Assembly: GCA_963726365.1 (NCBI GenBank)
Contig: CAVSCI010000021.1
Location: forward strand, 124,001 to 188,000
DNA length: 64,000 bases
Source: JAABQG01 sp963726365
Lineage (GTDB): Bacteria > Pseudomonadota > Gammaproteobacteria > Burkholderiales > Burkholderiaceae_C
Direction of reading: 5' to 3'
The stretch's first letter is position 1. Each line of letters starts with the position of its first letter. Shown here one piece after another: positions 44,120-52,849 of this stretch. Both the position numbers and the translations under genes were made by a program. Under the pieces are notes generated by a model. The model made no database searches, had not been told where the DNA came from, and was given only the letters and a program-made list of their open reading frames with translations.

Positions 44120-45715
44120 ATGAACGCCACCCGAAACACCCGCCGCGATCTTCTGAAGCTGGCCACCGCCACGGCGGGCGCCGTGTGGCTGCCGCGCAGC
44201 GCCAGGAGCCAGCCCCAGCCCCGGTTCGACAGCAACCCCTTCGCGCTGGGCGTGGCCAGCGGTTCGCCCACGCACGAATCCGTGGTGCTCTGGACGCGGC
44301 TGGTGCAGACCGGCCTGTTCGGCAGCGTCGCGCTGGGCGCAGCCCCCGTCACCGTGCGCTGGGAGATCGCCGACGACGAGAATTTCTCGAAGGTCATCGC
44401 GTCCGGCCAGTCGCTGGCCATGGCGGATCTGGCGCACTCGGTGCATGTGGAAGTGAACGGCCTGGCACCGGACCGCTGGTATTTCTACCGTTTCATGGCG
44501 GGCGATGCGGTCAGCCCGGTAGGGCGCACCCGGACCTTCCCCGCGCCGGACGCGCCGGCAAGCCGGCTGCGCGTGGCCTATGCCTCGTGCCAGCGCTGGG
44601 AGCACGGCTATTTCAGCGCCTGGCGCCACATGCGCGACGACCAGCCCGATGTGGTGCTGTTCCTGGGCGATTACATCTACGAATATGCCGGAGCAAGCAG
44701 CGCGGTGCGTGTGCCGGCCGGTGGCGTGGTGCTGACACTGGACGACTACCGCGCCCGCTACGCGCTGCACCGCAGCGAGCCCGAGCTGCAGGCCATGCAC
44801 GCGGCATGCCCCTGGCTGGTGACCTGGGACGACCATGAGGTGCAGAACGACTACGCCGGCCTCACGCCCGGCAACGGCGGCCCGGCCGTGGCCGACTTCG
44901 CCGCCCGCCGCGCCGCGGCCTACCAGGCCTTCTATGAGCACATGCCGCTGCGTGCCAGTGTGCTGACCCGGGCGCTGGCGGGCCTGTCCTCCGGCGCGGA
45001 AATGCGGATTTACGGGCAAGTGCCGTTCGGCCGGCTGGCCACGCTGTACCTGCTGGACGACCGCCAGTACCGCGATCGCCAGGTCTGTACCCGCAACGAC
45101 CGGTTTGGCTCCAGCCTGATCAACCCCGAACGCTGCGACAGCTGGAACGACCCGCAGCGCACCCTGCTGGGCGCGGCGCAGGAGCAGTGGCTGGATCGCG
45201 CTTTTGCGCAGGCGGCCGGTGGCGCGACCTGGAACGTGGTGGGGCAGCAGACGTTGTTCGGCCGGCGCGATTTCCGCCCCGGCCCCGGCGTCACCCTCTG
45301 GAACGACGGCTGGGACGGCTACGAGGCCGCGCGGGGGCGCCTTACCACCTCATTGCAGCGGCATCGGCTCGCCAACCCGGTCTTGCTGGGCGGCGACGTG
45401 CACGAGAACTGGGTCGGCCATGTCAAGGCCGACTACAGCCGCCCCGACAGCGCCGCGCTGGGCGTCGAGTTCTGCGGCACCAGCATCACCTCGCGCGCCA
45501 GCCCGGCTGAGAACTTCGCCGGCCTGCTGGCCGAAAACCCGCACTTCGTCTTTGCCGACAACACCCGCAAGGGCTATGGCTTGGTGGATTTCACCCCCAC
45601 CCGGCTCACCACCACCCTGCGCGTGGTGGATGACGTGACCCGTCGCGACACCCGGATCGAGACCCTGGCACGCTTTGCCGTCCAGGCGGGGCGGGCGGTT
45701 ATTGAATCTGCATGA
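44120..45715 (+). CDS. phoD: PhoD-type alkaline phosphatase/phosphodiesterase
   Basis: A 531-residue secreted enzyme. A twin-arginine signal (NTRRDLLKLATATAGAVWLP) targets it to the Tat path. FALGVASGSPTHESVVLWTRL and the PhoD domain with metal-ligand motifs (VLFLGDYIYEY, WLVTWDDHEVQNDYAG, VLLGGDVHENWVG) follow. It releases phosphate from organic esters, typically under phosphate limitation, with Ca and Fe. No clear Pho box is seen upstream. It is divergent from the esterase gene. Confidence 0.93.
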   Translation: MNATRNTRRDLLKLATATAGAVWLPRSARSQPQPRFDSNPFALGVASGSPTHESVVLWTRLVQTGLFGSVALGAAPVTVRWEIADDENFSKVIASGQSLAMADLAHSVHVEVNGLAPDRWYFYRFMAGDAVSPVGRTRTFPAPDAPASRLRVAYASCQRWEHGYFSAWRHMRDDQPDVVLFLGDYIYEYAGASSAVRVPAGGVVLTLDDYRARYALHRSEPELQAMHAACPWLVTWDDHEVQNDYAGLTPGNGGPAVADFAARRAAAYQAFYEHMPLRASVLTRALAGLSSGAEMRIYGQVPFGRLATLYLLDDRQYRDRQVCTRNDRFGSSLINPERCDSWNDPQRTLLGAAQEQWLDRAFAQAAGGATWNVVGQQTLFGRRDFRPGPGVTLWNDGWDGYEAARGRLTTSLQRHRLANPVLLGGDVHENWVGHVKADYSRPDSAALGVEFCGTSITSRASPAENFAGLLAENPHFVFADNTRKGYGLVDFTPTRLTTTLRVVDDVTRRDTRIETLARFAVQAGRAVIESA

Positions 45716-45751
45716 CTCCCGGGTGACCATTGCGCGCTGGATAATCGCGCC

Positions 45752-46906
45752 ATGGCTTCCGTATTTGACCGCCCTTCGCTCTGGCGCCGTGCCAGCCCTC
45801 TGTTGCGGGGGTTCGACGGGCCGTTGGCGTTTGCCGTGTTCCTGCTGGCGTGCGCTGGTTTGCTGATCATGTATTCATCGGGGCATGATCATGGCAATCG
45901 TTTCGCCGACCATGGCCGCAATATGCTGATTGCCGGCTTCATCATGTTTGCGGTCGCGCAGGTGCCACCGCAGCGGCTGATGGCTGCGGCCGTGCCGCTT
46001 TACACCGTGGGCGTGCTGCTGCTGATTGCCGTGGCGATCTTCGGCATCACCAAGAAGGGCGCGCGGCGCTGGCTCAACGTCGGCATCATCATCCAGCCCA
46101 GTGAAATCCTGAAAATTGCCATGCCGCTGATGCTGGCCTGGTGGTTCCAGAAGCGCGAAGGTCAACTTCGCCCGCTCGACTTTCTGGTGGCCGGCGTGCT
46201 GTTGGCCGTGCCAGTGGGGCTGATCATCAAGCAGCCTGACTTGGGCACCGCGTTGCTGGTGCTGGCGGCGGGCCTGTCGGTGATATTTTTTGCCGGCCTG
46301 AGCTGGAAGCTGATCCTGCCGCCCATGCTGGCGGGCCTGCTGGGCATCGGCCTGGTGGTGTTCTTCGGCAACGATCTGTGCGCCGATGGCGTGCGCTGGC
46401 CGGTGCTGCACGATTACCAGCAACAGCGGATCTGCACCCTGCTGGATCCCACGCGCGACCCGCTGGGCAAGGGTTTTCACATCATCCAGGGCATGATCGC
46501 CATCGGCTCGGGCGGGTTCTGGGGCAAGGGTTTCATGCAAGGCACGCAGACCCACCTGGAGTTCATCCCCGAGCGCACCACTGACTTCATCTTTGCCGCC
46601 TATTCCGAGGAGTTCGGGCTGGCTGGCAACCTCCTGCTGATCGGCATTTTCATCTTTCTTGTGCTGCGGGCCCTGTTCATCGCGCTGGAGGCGCCAACGC
46701 TCTTTTCGCGCCTGCTGGCTGGCGCGGTAGCCATGATCTTCTTTTCTTACGCTTTCGTGAACATGGGCATGGTCAGCGGCATCCTGCCGGTCGTGGGCGT
46801 GCCGTTGCCTTTCATCAGCTACGGCGGCACGGCGATGGTGACGCTGGGCCTGGGACTGGGCATCCTGATGTCGATCGCCAAGTCCAAGCGGCTGGTGCAG
46901 TCTTGA
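45752..46906 (+). CDS. rodA: Rod-shape SEDS glycosyltransferase RodA
   Basis: A 384-residue polytopic SEDS protein for side-wall murein synthesis. IMYSSGHDHGN, GITKKGARRWLNVG, IQPSEILKIAMPL, IIKQPDLGTALLV (catalytic Asp), KGFMQGTQTHLEFIPERTTDFIF and PFISYGGTAMV match RodA rather than FtsW. Its usual partner mrdA is not adjacent. It follows phoD by 36 bases, probably by chance. The 121 bases after it show no feature. Confidence 0.95.
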   Translation: MASVFDRPSLWRRASPLLRGFDGPLAFAVFLLACAGLLIMYSSGHDHGNRFADHGRNMLIAGFIMFAVAQVPPQRLMAAAVPLYTVGVLLLIAVAIFGITKKGARRWLNVGIIIQPSEILKIAMPLMLAWWFQKREGQLRPLDFLVAGVLLAVPVGLIIKQPDLGTALLVLAAGLSVIFFAGLSWKLILPPMLAGLLGIGLVVFFGNDLCADGVRWPVLHDYQQQRICTLLDPTRDPLGKGFHIIQGMIAIGSGGFWGKGFMQGTQTHLEFIPERTTDFIFAAYSEEFGLAGNLLLIGIFIFLVLRALFIALEAPTLFSRLLAGAVAMIFFSYAFVNMGMVSGILPVVGVPLPFISYGGTAMVTLGLGLGILMSIAKSKRLVQS

Positions 46907-47027
46907 CGCCGGGAACCTGCGACTTTCCCCATCCTTGGGCCCGGGGGTGACAACACTTGCGAACAAGCCCGAAAAAGCGCCAGAATGAACGCGCCAACCG
47001 TGCTTTGGCAACCACCAGGAGTGATTC

Positions 47028-47363
47028 ATGGCAGGCAAGTTCGAGTTGAAAAGGTCCAAAAACGACAAGTATTTCTTCAACCTGCTCGCAAGCAACGGGC
47101 AGATCATCCTCTCGAGCGAGATGTATGAGTCCAGGGCCAGTGCGGTCAATGGCATTGCTTCCGTGCAGAAGAATGCCGGGGACGACATGCGCTATGGCAG
47201 GCTGGTTGGCAAGGACGGTGCGCCCTATTTCACCCTCAAGGCTGGCAACGGCCAGGTGATTGGGCAGAGCCAGATGTATTCGGGCGAAAAGGCACGGGAC
47301 AACGGCATCGAGTCCTGCAAAACCCATGCCCCAGGGGCCGCCACGGACGACCAGACCGGCTGA
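47028..47363 (+). CDS. YegP-like DUF1508 protein
   Basis: A 111-residue protein made of two DUF1508 repeats: FELKRSKNDKYFFNLLASNGQIILSSEMY...AVNGIASVQKNA, and YFTLKAGNGQVIGQSQMYSGEKARDNGIESCKTHA. The repeat is a small beta-alpha fold of unknown function, often in general stress genes. CAGGAG lies eight bases before the ATG. It stands alone between rodA and tldD. Confidence 0.88.
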   Translation: MAGKFELKRSKNDKYFFNLLASNGQIILSSEMYESRASAVNGIASVQKNAGDDMRYGRLVGKDGAPYFTLKAGNGQVIGQSQMYSGEKARDNGIESCKTHAPGAATDDQTG

Positions 47364-47447
47364 GCCCTGTTTGCCCGCTCGGGGGCCGGGAGACCGTGCA
47401 AAGCCCGTGGCGCGGCCTTTCTTTCAGGGGCTGCCTACAATCCGACC

Positions 47448-48909
47448 ATGATCTCCCGCGAACCCACCATCGAACGCCTGGCCACGGCCCAATCACTGCT
47501 GCTGGCGCCTTTCGGCCTGACCGAGGCGCACCTGTCGCGCGCGCTGGCCGAGATCACCGCGCACAAGGTGGACGACGCCGACCTGTATTTCCAGTACACC
47601 CGCTCCGAGGGCTGGAGCCTGGAAGAAGGCATCGTCAAGACCGGCAGTTTCAGCATCGACCAGGGCGTGGGCGTGCGTGCGGTGGCCGGTGAAAAAACCG
47701 CATTCGCCTACTCGGACGATATTTCCGAGGCCTCGCTGATGGACGCGGCCCGCACGGTGCGCTCGATTTCCATGGCGGCACAGAACCGCCGCGTGAAGGC
47801 GCCCGCCCGCAAGGTCGCCACCAGCCGTTCGCTGTACGGCGGGCTGGACCCGATCGCCACGATGGACAGCACGGCCAAGGTCGAACTGCTGGGCCGTGTC
47901 GAGAAAATGGCGCGTGCCCGCGACCCGCGCATTGCGCAGGTCATGGCGGGGCTGGCCAGCGAATATGACGTGGTGATGGTGGCGCGCGCCGACGGCACGC
48001 TGGCCGCCGACGTGCGCCCGCTGGTGCGCCTGTCGGTCACAGTCATCGCCGAGCAGAAGGGCCGCCGCGAGATGGGCTCGGGCGGTGGCGGCGGCCGCTT
48101 CGGTCTGGCGTACTTCACGGACGCGCAGATCGCCGAGTACGTGGACGACGCGGTCAAGGCCGCGCTGACCAATCTGGACGCGCGCCCGGCGCCCGCTGGC
48201 GAGATGACGGTGGTGCTCGGCCCGGGCTGGCCTGGCATCCTGCTGCACGAAGCCATTGGCCACGGGCTCGAAGGCGACTTCAACCGCAAGGGGTCGAGCG
48301 CCTTCAGCGGGCGCATCGGCCAGCGCGTGGCGGCCAAAGGGGTGACGGTGCTCGACGACGGCACGATCAGCGACCGCCGCGGCTCGCTCAACGTGGACGA
48401 CGAAGGCAACGCCAGCCAGCGCAATGTGCTGATCGAGGACGGCATCCTGAAGGGCTACATCCAGGATTCGATGAACGCGCGCCTCATGGGCGTCAAGCCC
48501 ACCGGCAACGGCCGGCGCGAAAGCTACGCCCATGTGCCGATGCCGCGCATGACCAACACCTACATGCTCGGCGGCGACCCAGGATCCAAAGGAGATCGTG
48601 GCCAGCATCAAGAAGGGCCTGTACGCCACCAACTTCGGCGGCGGGCAGGTGGACATCACCTCGGGCAAGTTCGTGTTCAGCGCCAGCGAGGCCTTCTGGG
48701 TGGAAAACGGCAAGATCCAGTACCCGGTGAAGGGCGCAACGATCGTCGGCAGCGGCCCTGAGTCGCTGAAGAAGGTCACGATGATCGGCAACGACATGAA
48801 ACTCGACAGTGGCGTCGGCACCTGCGGCAAGGAGGGCCAGAGCGTGCCGGTGGGCGTGGGCCAGCCGACCTTGCGCATCGAAGGCCTGACCGTGGGCGGC
48901 ACCGCTTGA
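47448..48909 (+). pseudogene. tldD: TldD metalloprotease, frameshifted
   Basis: TldD with PmbA processes antitoxins and modified peptides. The zinc motif LLHEAIGHGLEGD and the N-terminal TRSEGWSLEEGIVKTGSFSIDQGVGVRAV are intact. After NTYMLGGD the frame breaks at 48578-48580: dropping one C restores GGDQDPKEIVASIKKGLYATNFGGGQVDI, which continues to 48909. The unshifted frame instead ends at 48761 with an unrelated tail. The Cys in GVGTCGKEG, the probable third zinc ligand, lies after the shift and would be lost. A sequence error is a real possibility because the remainder is perfectly conserved. pmbA is not in the window. Confidence 0.88.
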
Positions 48910-48968
48910 CCGCGTGCCCCGGAGCGCGTAAGGCGCCTGTCAACGGTCCTGTGCTACATTCGATCCCT

Positions 48969-49040
48969 ATGCAGTCGCGTTGCGCTTCCTATTTTTATTT
49001 TTGGTTCTCAGTCCCCGGCGGACGAGAGGCGAGCGCGTAA
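48969..49040 (+). CDS. Aromatic-amino-acid leader peptide for DAHP synthase
   Basis: An ATG at 48969 opens a 23-codon ORF whose residues 7-14 read SYFYFWFS: six consecutive aromatic residues covering all three aromatic amino acids (Tyr, Phe, Tyr, Phe, Trp, Phe). It ends in TAA at 49040, 20 bases before a strong terminator and 97 bases before the DAHP synthase gene. This is the layout of a translation-coupled attenuator: ribosomes stalled at these codons when charged aromatic tRNAs are scarce would favour read-through. The ribosome-binding site is weak (no clear GGAG). Function is inferred from composition and position. Confidence 0.8.
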   Translation: MQSRCASYFYFWFSVPGGREASA

Positions 49041-49059
49041 GCACCCCAACCCCTCACTG

Positions 49060-49094
49060 AAAACCGCCGGAGCCCCACAGCCCGGCGGTTTTTT
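49060..49094 (+). terminator. Attenuator terminator before aroG
   Basis: The hairpin CCGCCGG (49064-49070) / CCGGCGG (49082-49088) has an 11-base loop, a preceding A-run and a T-run at 49089-49094: a textbook intrinsic terminator, placed 43 bases before the aroG start. An identical CCGGCGG at 49015-49021, inside the leader peptide just after the aromatic codons, could pair with the 5' arm and form the antiterminator. No other hairpin of this quality lies in the 48910-49136 gap. Confidence 0.85.
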
Positions 49095-49136
49095 CATGCC
49101 CCATCCAGATTCGATCCATTTTGCAAGGAGCCTCCG

Positions 49137-50261
49137 ATGAACACCAAAGCCAACCCGTCCAGCGATGCCTGGGTCCAGCGCCACGTCGACAGAACCAGTC
49201 AGACCGACGACGCCCGCATCAGGGACATCACCGTGTTGCCCCCTCCTGAGCATCTGATCCGCTTCTTCCCGATCAGCGACACCCCGGTGGAGTCTTTGAT
49301 CACCGGCACCCGCAAGGCGATCCACAACATCATGGCCGGCAAGGACGACCGCCTGCTGGTGGTGATCGGCCCGTGCTCGATCCACGATCCGGCCGCCGCC
49401 ATCGACTACGCGCGGCGCCTGAAGCCGCTGCGCGACCGCTATGCCGACACGCTGGAGATCGTCATGCGCGTGTACTTCGAAAAGCCGCGCACCACCGTGG
49501 GCTGGAAGGGACTGATCAACGACCCCTACCTGGACGAGAGCTACCGCATCGACGAGGGCCTGCGCATCGCGCGCCAGCTGCTCATCGAGATCAACCGCCT
49601 GGGCTTACCCGCCGGCAGCGAGTTTCTCGACGTGATCTCGCCCCAGTACATCGGCGACCTGATCGCCTGGGGCGCGATTGGCGCGCGGACCACCGAGAGC
49701 CAGGTGCACCGCGAACTGGCTTCGGGCCTTTCCGCACCCATCGGCTTCAAGAACGGCACGGATGGCAATATCAGAATAGCGACCGACGCCATCCAGGCGG
49801 CGGCGCGCGGCCACCACTTTTTGTCGGTGCACAAGAACGGCCAGGTTGCGATCGTGCAGACCAACGGCAACAAGGACTGTCACGTGATCCTGCGCGGCGG
49901 CAAGGCCCCCAACTACGACGCGGCCAGCGTCGCGGCGGCCTGCAAGGAGCTTGAAGCCAGCAAGCTGCCGGCCACGCTGATGGTGGACTGCAGCCACGCC
50001 AACAGCTCGAAACAGCATGAGCGTCAGGTCGATGTGGCACGCGACATCGCGGCGCAGGTGGCGGGCGGGTCGCACCGTGTCTTCGGGCTGATGGTGGAAA
50101 GCCACATCAATCCGGGCGCACAGAAGTTCACGGCCGGAAAGGACGATGTGCACAAGCTTGAGTACGGCAAGAGCATCACCGATGCCTGCATCGGCTGGGA
50201 CGACTCGCTGACCGTGCTGCAGGTGTTGGCGGATGCGGTGAAAGCGCGCCGCAGCCGCTGA
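49137..50261 (+). CDS. aroG: 3-deoxy-7-phosphoheptulonate (DAHP) synthase, class I
   Basis: A 374-residue enzyme condensing PEP and erythrose 4-phosphate, the first step to aromatic amino acids. VVIGPCSIHDPAAAIDYA (metal Cys), YFEKPRTTVGWKGLINDP, GFKNGTDGNIRIATDAI, MVDCSHANSSK and GLMVESHINPG are diagnostic. An N-terminal arm (ARIRDITVLPPPEHL) like that of the feedback-inhibited AroG/F/H enzymes is present, so allosteric control by an aromatic amino acid is likely in addition to attenuation. AAGGAG lies seven bases before the ATG. It stands alone after its leader. Confidence 0.95.
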   Translation: MNTKANPSSDAWVQRHVDRTSQTDDARIRDITVLPPPEHLIRFFPISDTPVESLITGTRKAIHNIMAGKDDRLLVVIGPCSIHDPAAAIDYARRLKPLRDRYADTLEIVMRVYFEKPRTTVGWKGLINDPYLDESYRIDEGLRIARQLLIEINRLGLPAGSEFLDVISPQYIGDLIAWGAIGARTTESQVHRELASGLSAPIGFKNGTDGNIRIATDAIQAAARGHHFLSVHKNGQVAIVQTNGNKDCHVILRGGKAPNYDAASVAAACKELEASKLPATLMVDCSHANSSKQHERQVDVARDIAAQVAGGSHRVFGLMVESHINPGAQKFTAGKDDVHKLEYGKSITDACIGWDDSLTVLQVLADAVKARRSR

Positions 50262-50324
50262 AACCGGGACAAAGCCGATTACAGTATCGGGATATCAGAT
50301 TGACCACAGATCCAGAGGTAAACC

Positions 50325-50636
50325 ATGCGCAGTGAAGTCAGGGTGCTGATCGACGAACGTCAGGAATTCACATTCGAGCTGGCCGGCGTGGAGCCCATGG
50401 CCCATGACCTGGCGCGCTGGTGGCTGGACGACCAGTTCACCCAGATGGGCTGCGAACCCCTTCGCGCGACCGGCAAGCTGCTGCTGGCCGACAAGGTGCT
50501 GGTGGTAGCCCAGGCCGGCGGCGCCAAGCTGCTGGCGGACCCGAAATGGGGCCATGATTTCGCGCGCGCCGCCAGTGCGGCGCTGGACAAGCCGGTGATC
50601 ACAGTGGATCTGGCGACGATGACCGTGTCGTACTGA
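50325..50636 (+). CDS. Hypothetical protein (103 aa)
   Basis: A soluble 103-residue protein starting MRSEVRVLIDERQEFTFELAGVE, with no signal peptide, metal motif or membrane segment. Predicted alternating beta strands and one helix (MAHDLARWWLDDQF) suggest a compact alpha/beta fold. I do not recognise it. It lies between aroG and thpR on the same strand, with AGAGG 13 bases upstream. The codon pattern looks normal for the region, which supports a real gene. Confidence 0.65.
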   Translation: MRSEVRVLIDERQEFTFELAGVEPMAHDLARWWLDDQFTQMGCEPLRATGKLLLADKVLVVAQAGGAKLLADPKWGHDFARAASAALDKPVITVDLATMTVSY

Positions 50637-50716
50637 GAGGCTGGGGCCGGCGCTTGTTCGGAAGACCTTGCGACGACTCCATAGTCAAAGGCTCACTTCC
50701 AGCGCGCGGCAAGGAA

Positions 50717-51235
50717 GTGAATTCCGGCGTCGACACCGCCCGCATCTTCCTGGCGCTGTGGCCTGACGCCGTGTCACGGGCTGACCTGGCCCGCTGCCGC
50801 GACGCCTGGCGCTGGAACGCCGGGGCCAAGCTGGTGCCGACCGGCCAGTTGCACCTGACGCTTCATTTCATGGGTGGCTTTCCCCGTGAACGCCTGGCGC
50901 AGCTGGCGCAGTCTCTCCAGGTGGCGTTTGATCCATTTGACCTGACGCTGGACCGGCACGAACTGTGGCCGCGCGGCATTGCGGTGCTGCGCCCCAGCGA
51001 AGTGCCTGCGGGTTTGCCGGGCCTGCATGCGGCGCTGGGCGATGTCCTGCGCGAACAAGGTCTGCCCGTGGAGGCACGCGAATACCGCCCGCATGTGACT
51101 CTGGCCCGCCGTGCCGAGGGCTCGGTTCCACCGGTGCGGGCCCCCGCTCTGCGCTGGCGGATCGCCGCTTGCGTGCTGGTGGAGTCGGTGCCGGGCGCGG
51201 GCTACCGGGTGTTGCGGGACTGCACCGCCCGGTAG
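50717..51235 (+). CDS. thpR: RNA 2',3'-cyclic phosphodiesterase (2'-5' RNA ligase family)
   Basis: A 172-residue 2H phosphoesterase. The two HxTx motifs are HLTLHFMG (about residue 48) and HVTLARR (about residue 130). RIFLALWPD is the usual N-terminus. It opens 2',3'-cyclic RNA ends to 2'-phosphates in vitro. The start is uncertain: GTG at 50717 gives the family length, with AAGG very close; a TTG at 50654 would add 21 residues. Confidence 0.85.
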   Translation: MNSGVDTARIFLALWPDAVSRADLARCRDAWRWNAGAKLVPTGQLHLTLHFMGGFPRERLAQLAQSLQVAFDPFDLTLDRHELWPRGIAVLRPSEVPAGLPGLHAALGDVLREQGLPVEAREYRPHVTLARRAEGSVPPVRAPALRWRIAACVLVESVPGAGYRVLRDCTAR

Positions 51236-51278
51236 GCAAGAAACTGGCCGATTCCCGCCGTCAAATGTTCATTGACTG

Positions 51279-52740
51279 CTATTTATTTCGGAGTGAATCC
51301 AGCAACCGGGCGTGCACGCCACCAAAGCCGCCATTGCTCATGCACAGGATGTGATCGCCGGGCCGGACGGCTGCGCTGACTTGCGCAACGAGCGCGTCGA
51401 TGCTGTCGGCCACCTGTGCACGTTCTCCCATGGGGGCGAGCACGGCGCGCGCGTCCCAGTCCAGGCCGCCGGTGTGGCAAAACGCCAGGTCGGCATCGTC
51501 CAGACTCCCGGGCAGCTGGGCTTTCATGGTGCCCAGCTTCATGGTGTTGCTGCGCGGCTCGAACACGGCGAGGATGCGCGCGGCCTTGCCGATCTGGCGC
51601 CGCAGGCCGTCCAGCGTGGTGCGGATGGCCGTGGGGTGGTGGGCGAAGTCGTCGTAGACCGTGATGCCGTTGACGACGCCGCGCACTTCCATGCGCCGCT
51701 TGACGTTCTGGAAGCTGCCCAGCGCCTGCGCTGCGACCGCGGGCGACACGCCGACATGCGCCGCTGCGCGCAATCGCTGCCAGCGCGTTGAGCTGGTTGT
51801 GCACCCCGCCCAGCGCCCAGTTGACAGTGGCGACGTGCACACCGCGCTCCAGCACGTCGAAGTGGCCAGGTTCGCCCGAGGCGGTGAAATCGCTGACCGC
51901 CGCACCAAAGCTGCGCACCTCGCTCCAGCAGCCCGCGTGCAACACCCGGGTCAGGCTTTCTTCAAGACTGTTGACAACGACGCGACCGCTGGACGGGACC
52001 GTGCGCACCAGATGGTGAAACTGCCGTTCGATGGCGGCCAGGTCGTCGAAAATGTCGGCGTGATCGAACTCGAGGTTGTTCAGGATGGCCGTGCGCGGGC
52101 GGTAGTGCACGAACTTGCTCCGTTTGTCGAAGAAGGCGGTGTCGTACTCGTCGGCTTCGATCACGAAAAGGGGGCGTTCGCGGGACGGCGCAGGGCTTTG
52201 CTCCGTGTCCCCCGCCCGCTTTGCGGGCTCCTCCTTGACCTGCGCAAAACCCTGCGCCGTCCCGCCACCAAGGCGGGCGGAGACCCCGAAATTCACCGGC
52301 ACCCCGCCAACCAGAAAGCCCGGCGCCAGTCCGGCGCATTCCAGTATCCAGGCCAGCATGGACGTGGTGGTGGTCTTGCCGTGCGTGCCAGCCACCGCCA
52401 GCACGTGGCGACCTTGAAGCACATGTTCGGCCAGCCATTGCGGGCCGCTGGTGTAGGGTGCTCCGGCGTCCAGGATGGCTTCCATCAAGGGAAACTTCGG
52501 TGCGCCGTGGGGCCCATGGGCGCGGCTGACCACGTTCCCAATCACGAACATGTCGGGCTGCAGCGCCATCTGATCCGCGTCAAAGCCCTCGATGAGGTCG
52601 ATGCCGAGCGCGCGCAACTGGTCGCTCATCGGCGGGTACACGCCAGCGTCGCAGCCTGTGACTCGATGTCCGGCCTCGCGGGCCAGCGCCGCCAGCCCCC
52701 CCATGAACGTGCCGCAAATACCCAGAATATGAATGTGCAT
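51279..52740 (-). pseudogene. mpl: Mpl murein tripeptide ligase, frameshifted
   Basis: Mpl rejoins the recycled tripeptide L-Ala-D-Glu-meso-Dap to UDP-MurNAc. HILGICGTFMGGLAALAREAGH, AVAGTHGKTTTTSML, VIEADEYDTAFFDKRSKFVHY and NNLEFDHADIF are intact. After HNQLNALAAIA the frame breaks at about 51761-51772; removing one base joins AAAHVGVSPAVAAQALGSF and DDFAHHPTAI, and the protein then ends at 51279. The unshifted frame stops at 51283 with an unrelated C-terminal third. A second oddity is a segment of about 28 residues (QGFAQVKEEPAKRAGDTEQS) before VIEADEYD, encoded by a long hairpin. Confidence 0.88.
52180..52265. repeat. Long-armed hairpin element inside mpl
   Basis: Two 22-base arms, 52180-52201 and 52244-52265, are inverted copies with one mismatch, which becomes a G-U pair in the mpl mRNA. 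Between them is a second perfect stem, GCCCGC-TTT-GCGGGC (52214-52228). It keeps the mpl frame open and adds residues that related Mpl proteins lack at this place. It looks like a small palindromic mobile or REP-like sequence that has become coding. Confidence 0.7.
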
Positions 52741-52849
52741 GGGCCAATTCTAGACAAAATTCAAGGCTTTCGGCCGTTGTCCAGCGTCCAATCGACACAA
52801 TTAGCTATCATTTAAGTAGCGGCCTGTCGATCGCCGTTGCTGACCGGCG

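Noticed and set aside
45875..47188. A 437-codon minus-strand frame rich in Gln, His and Arg
   Set aside because: Antisense to rodA and yegP-like; composition is that expected from the complement of membrane-protein codons.
47493..48902. A 469-codon open frame on the minus strand
   Set aside because: Antisense to tldD. It is uninterrupted where tldD is shifted, but has no protein-family features.
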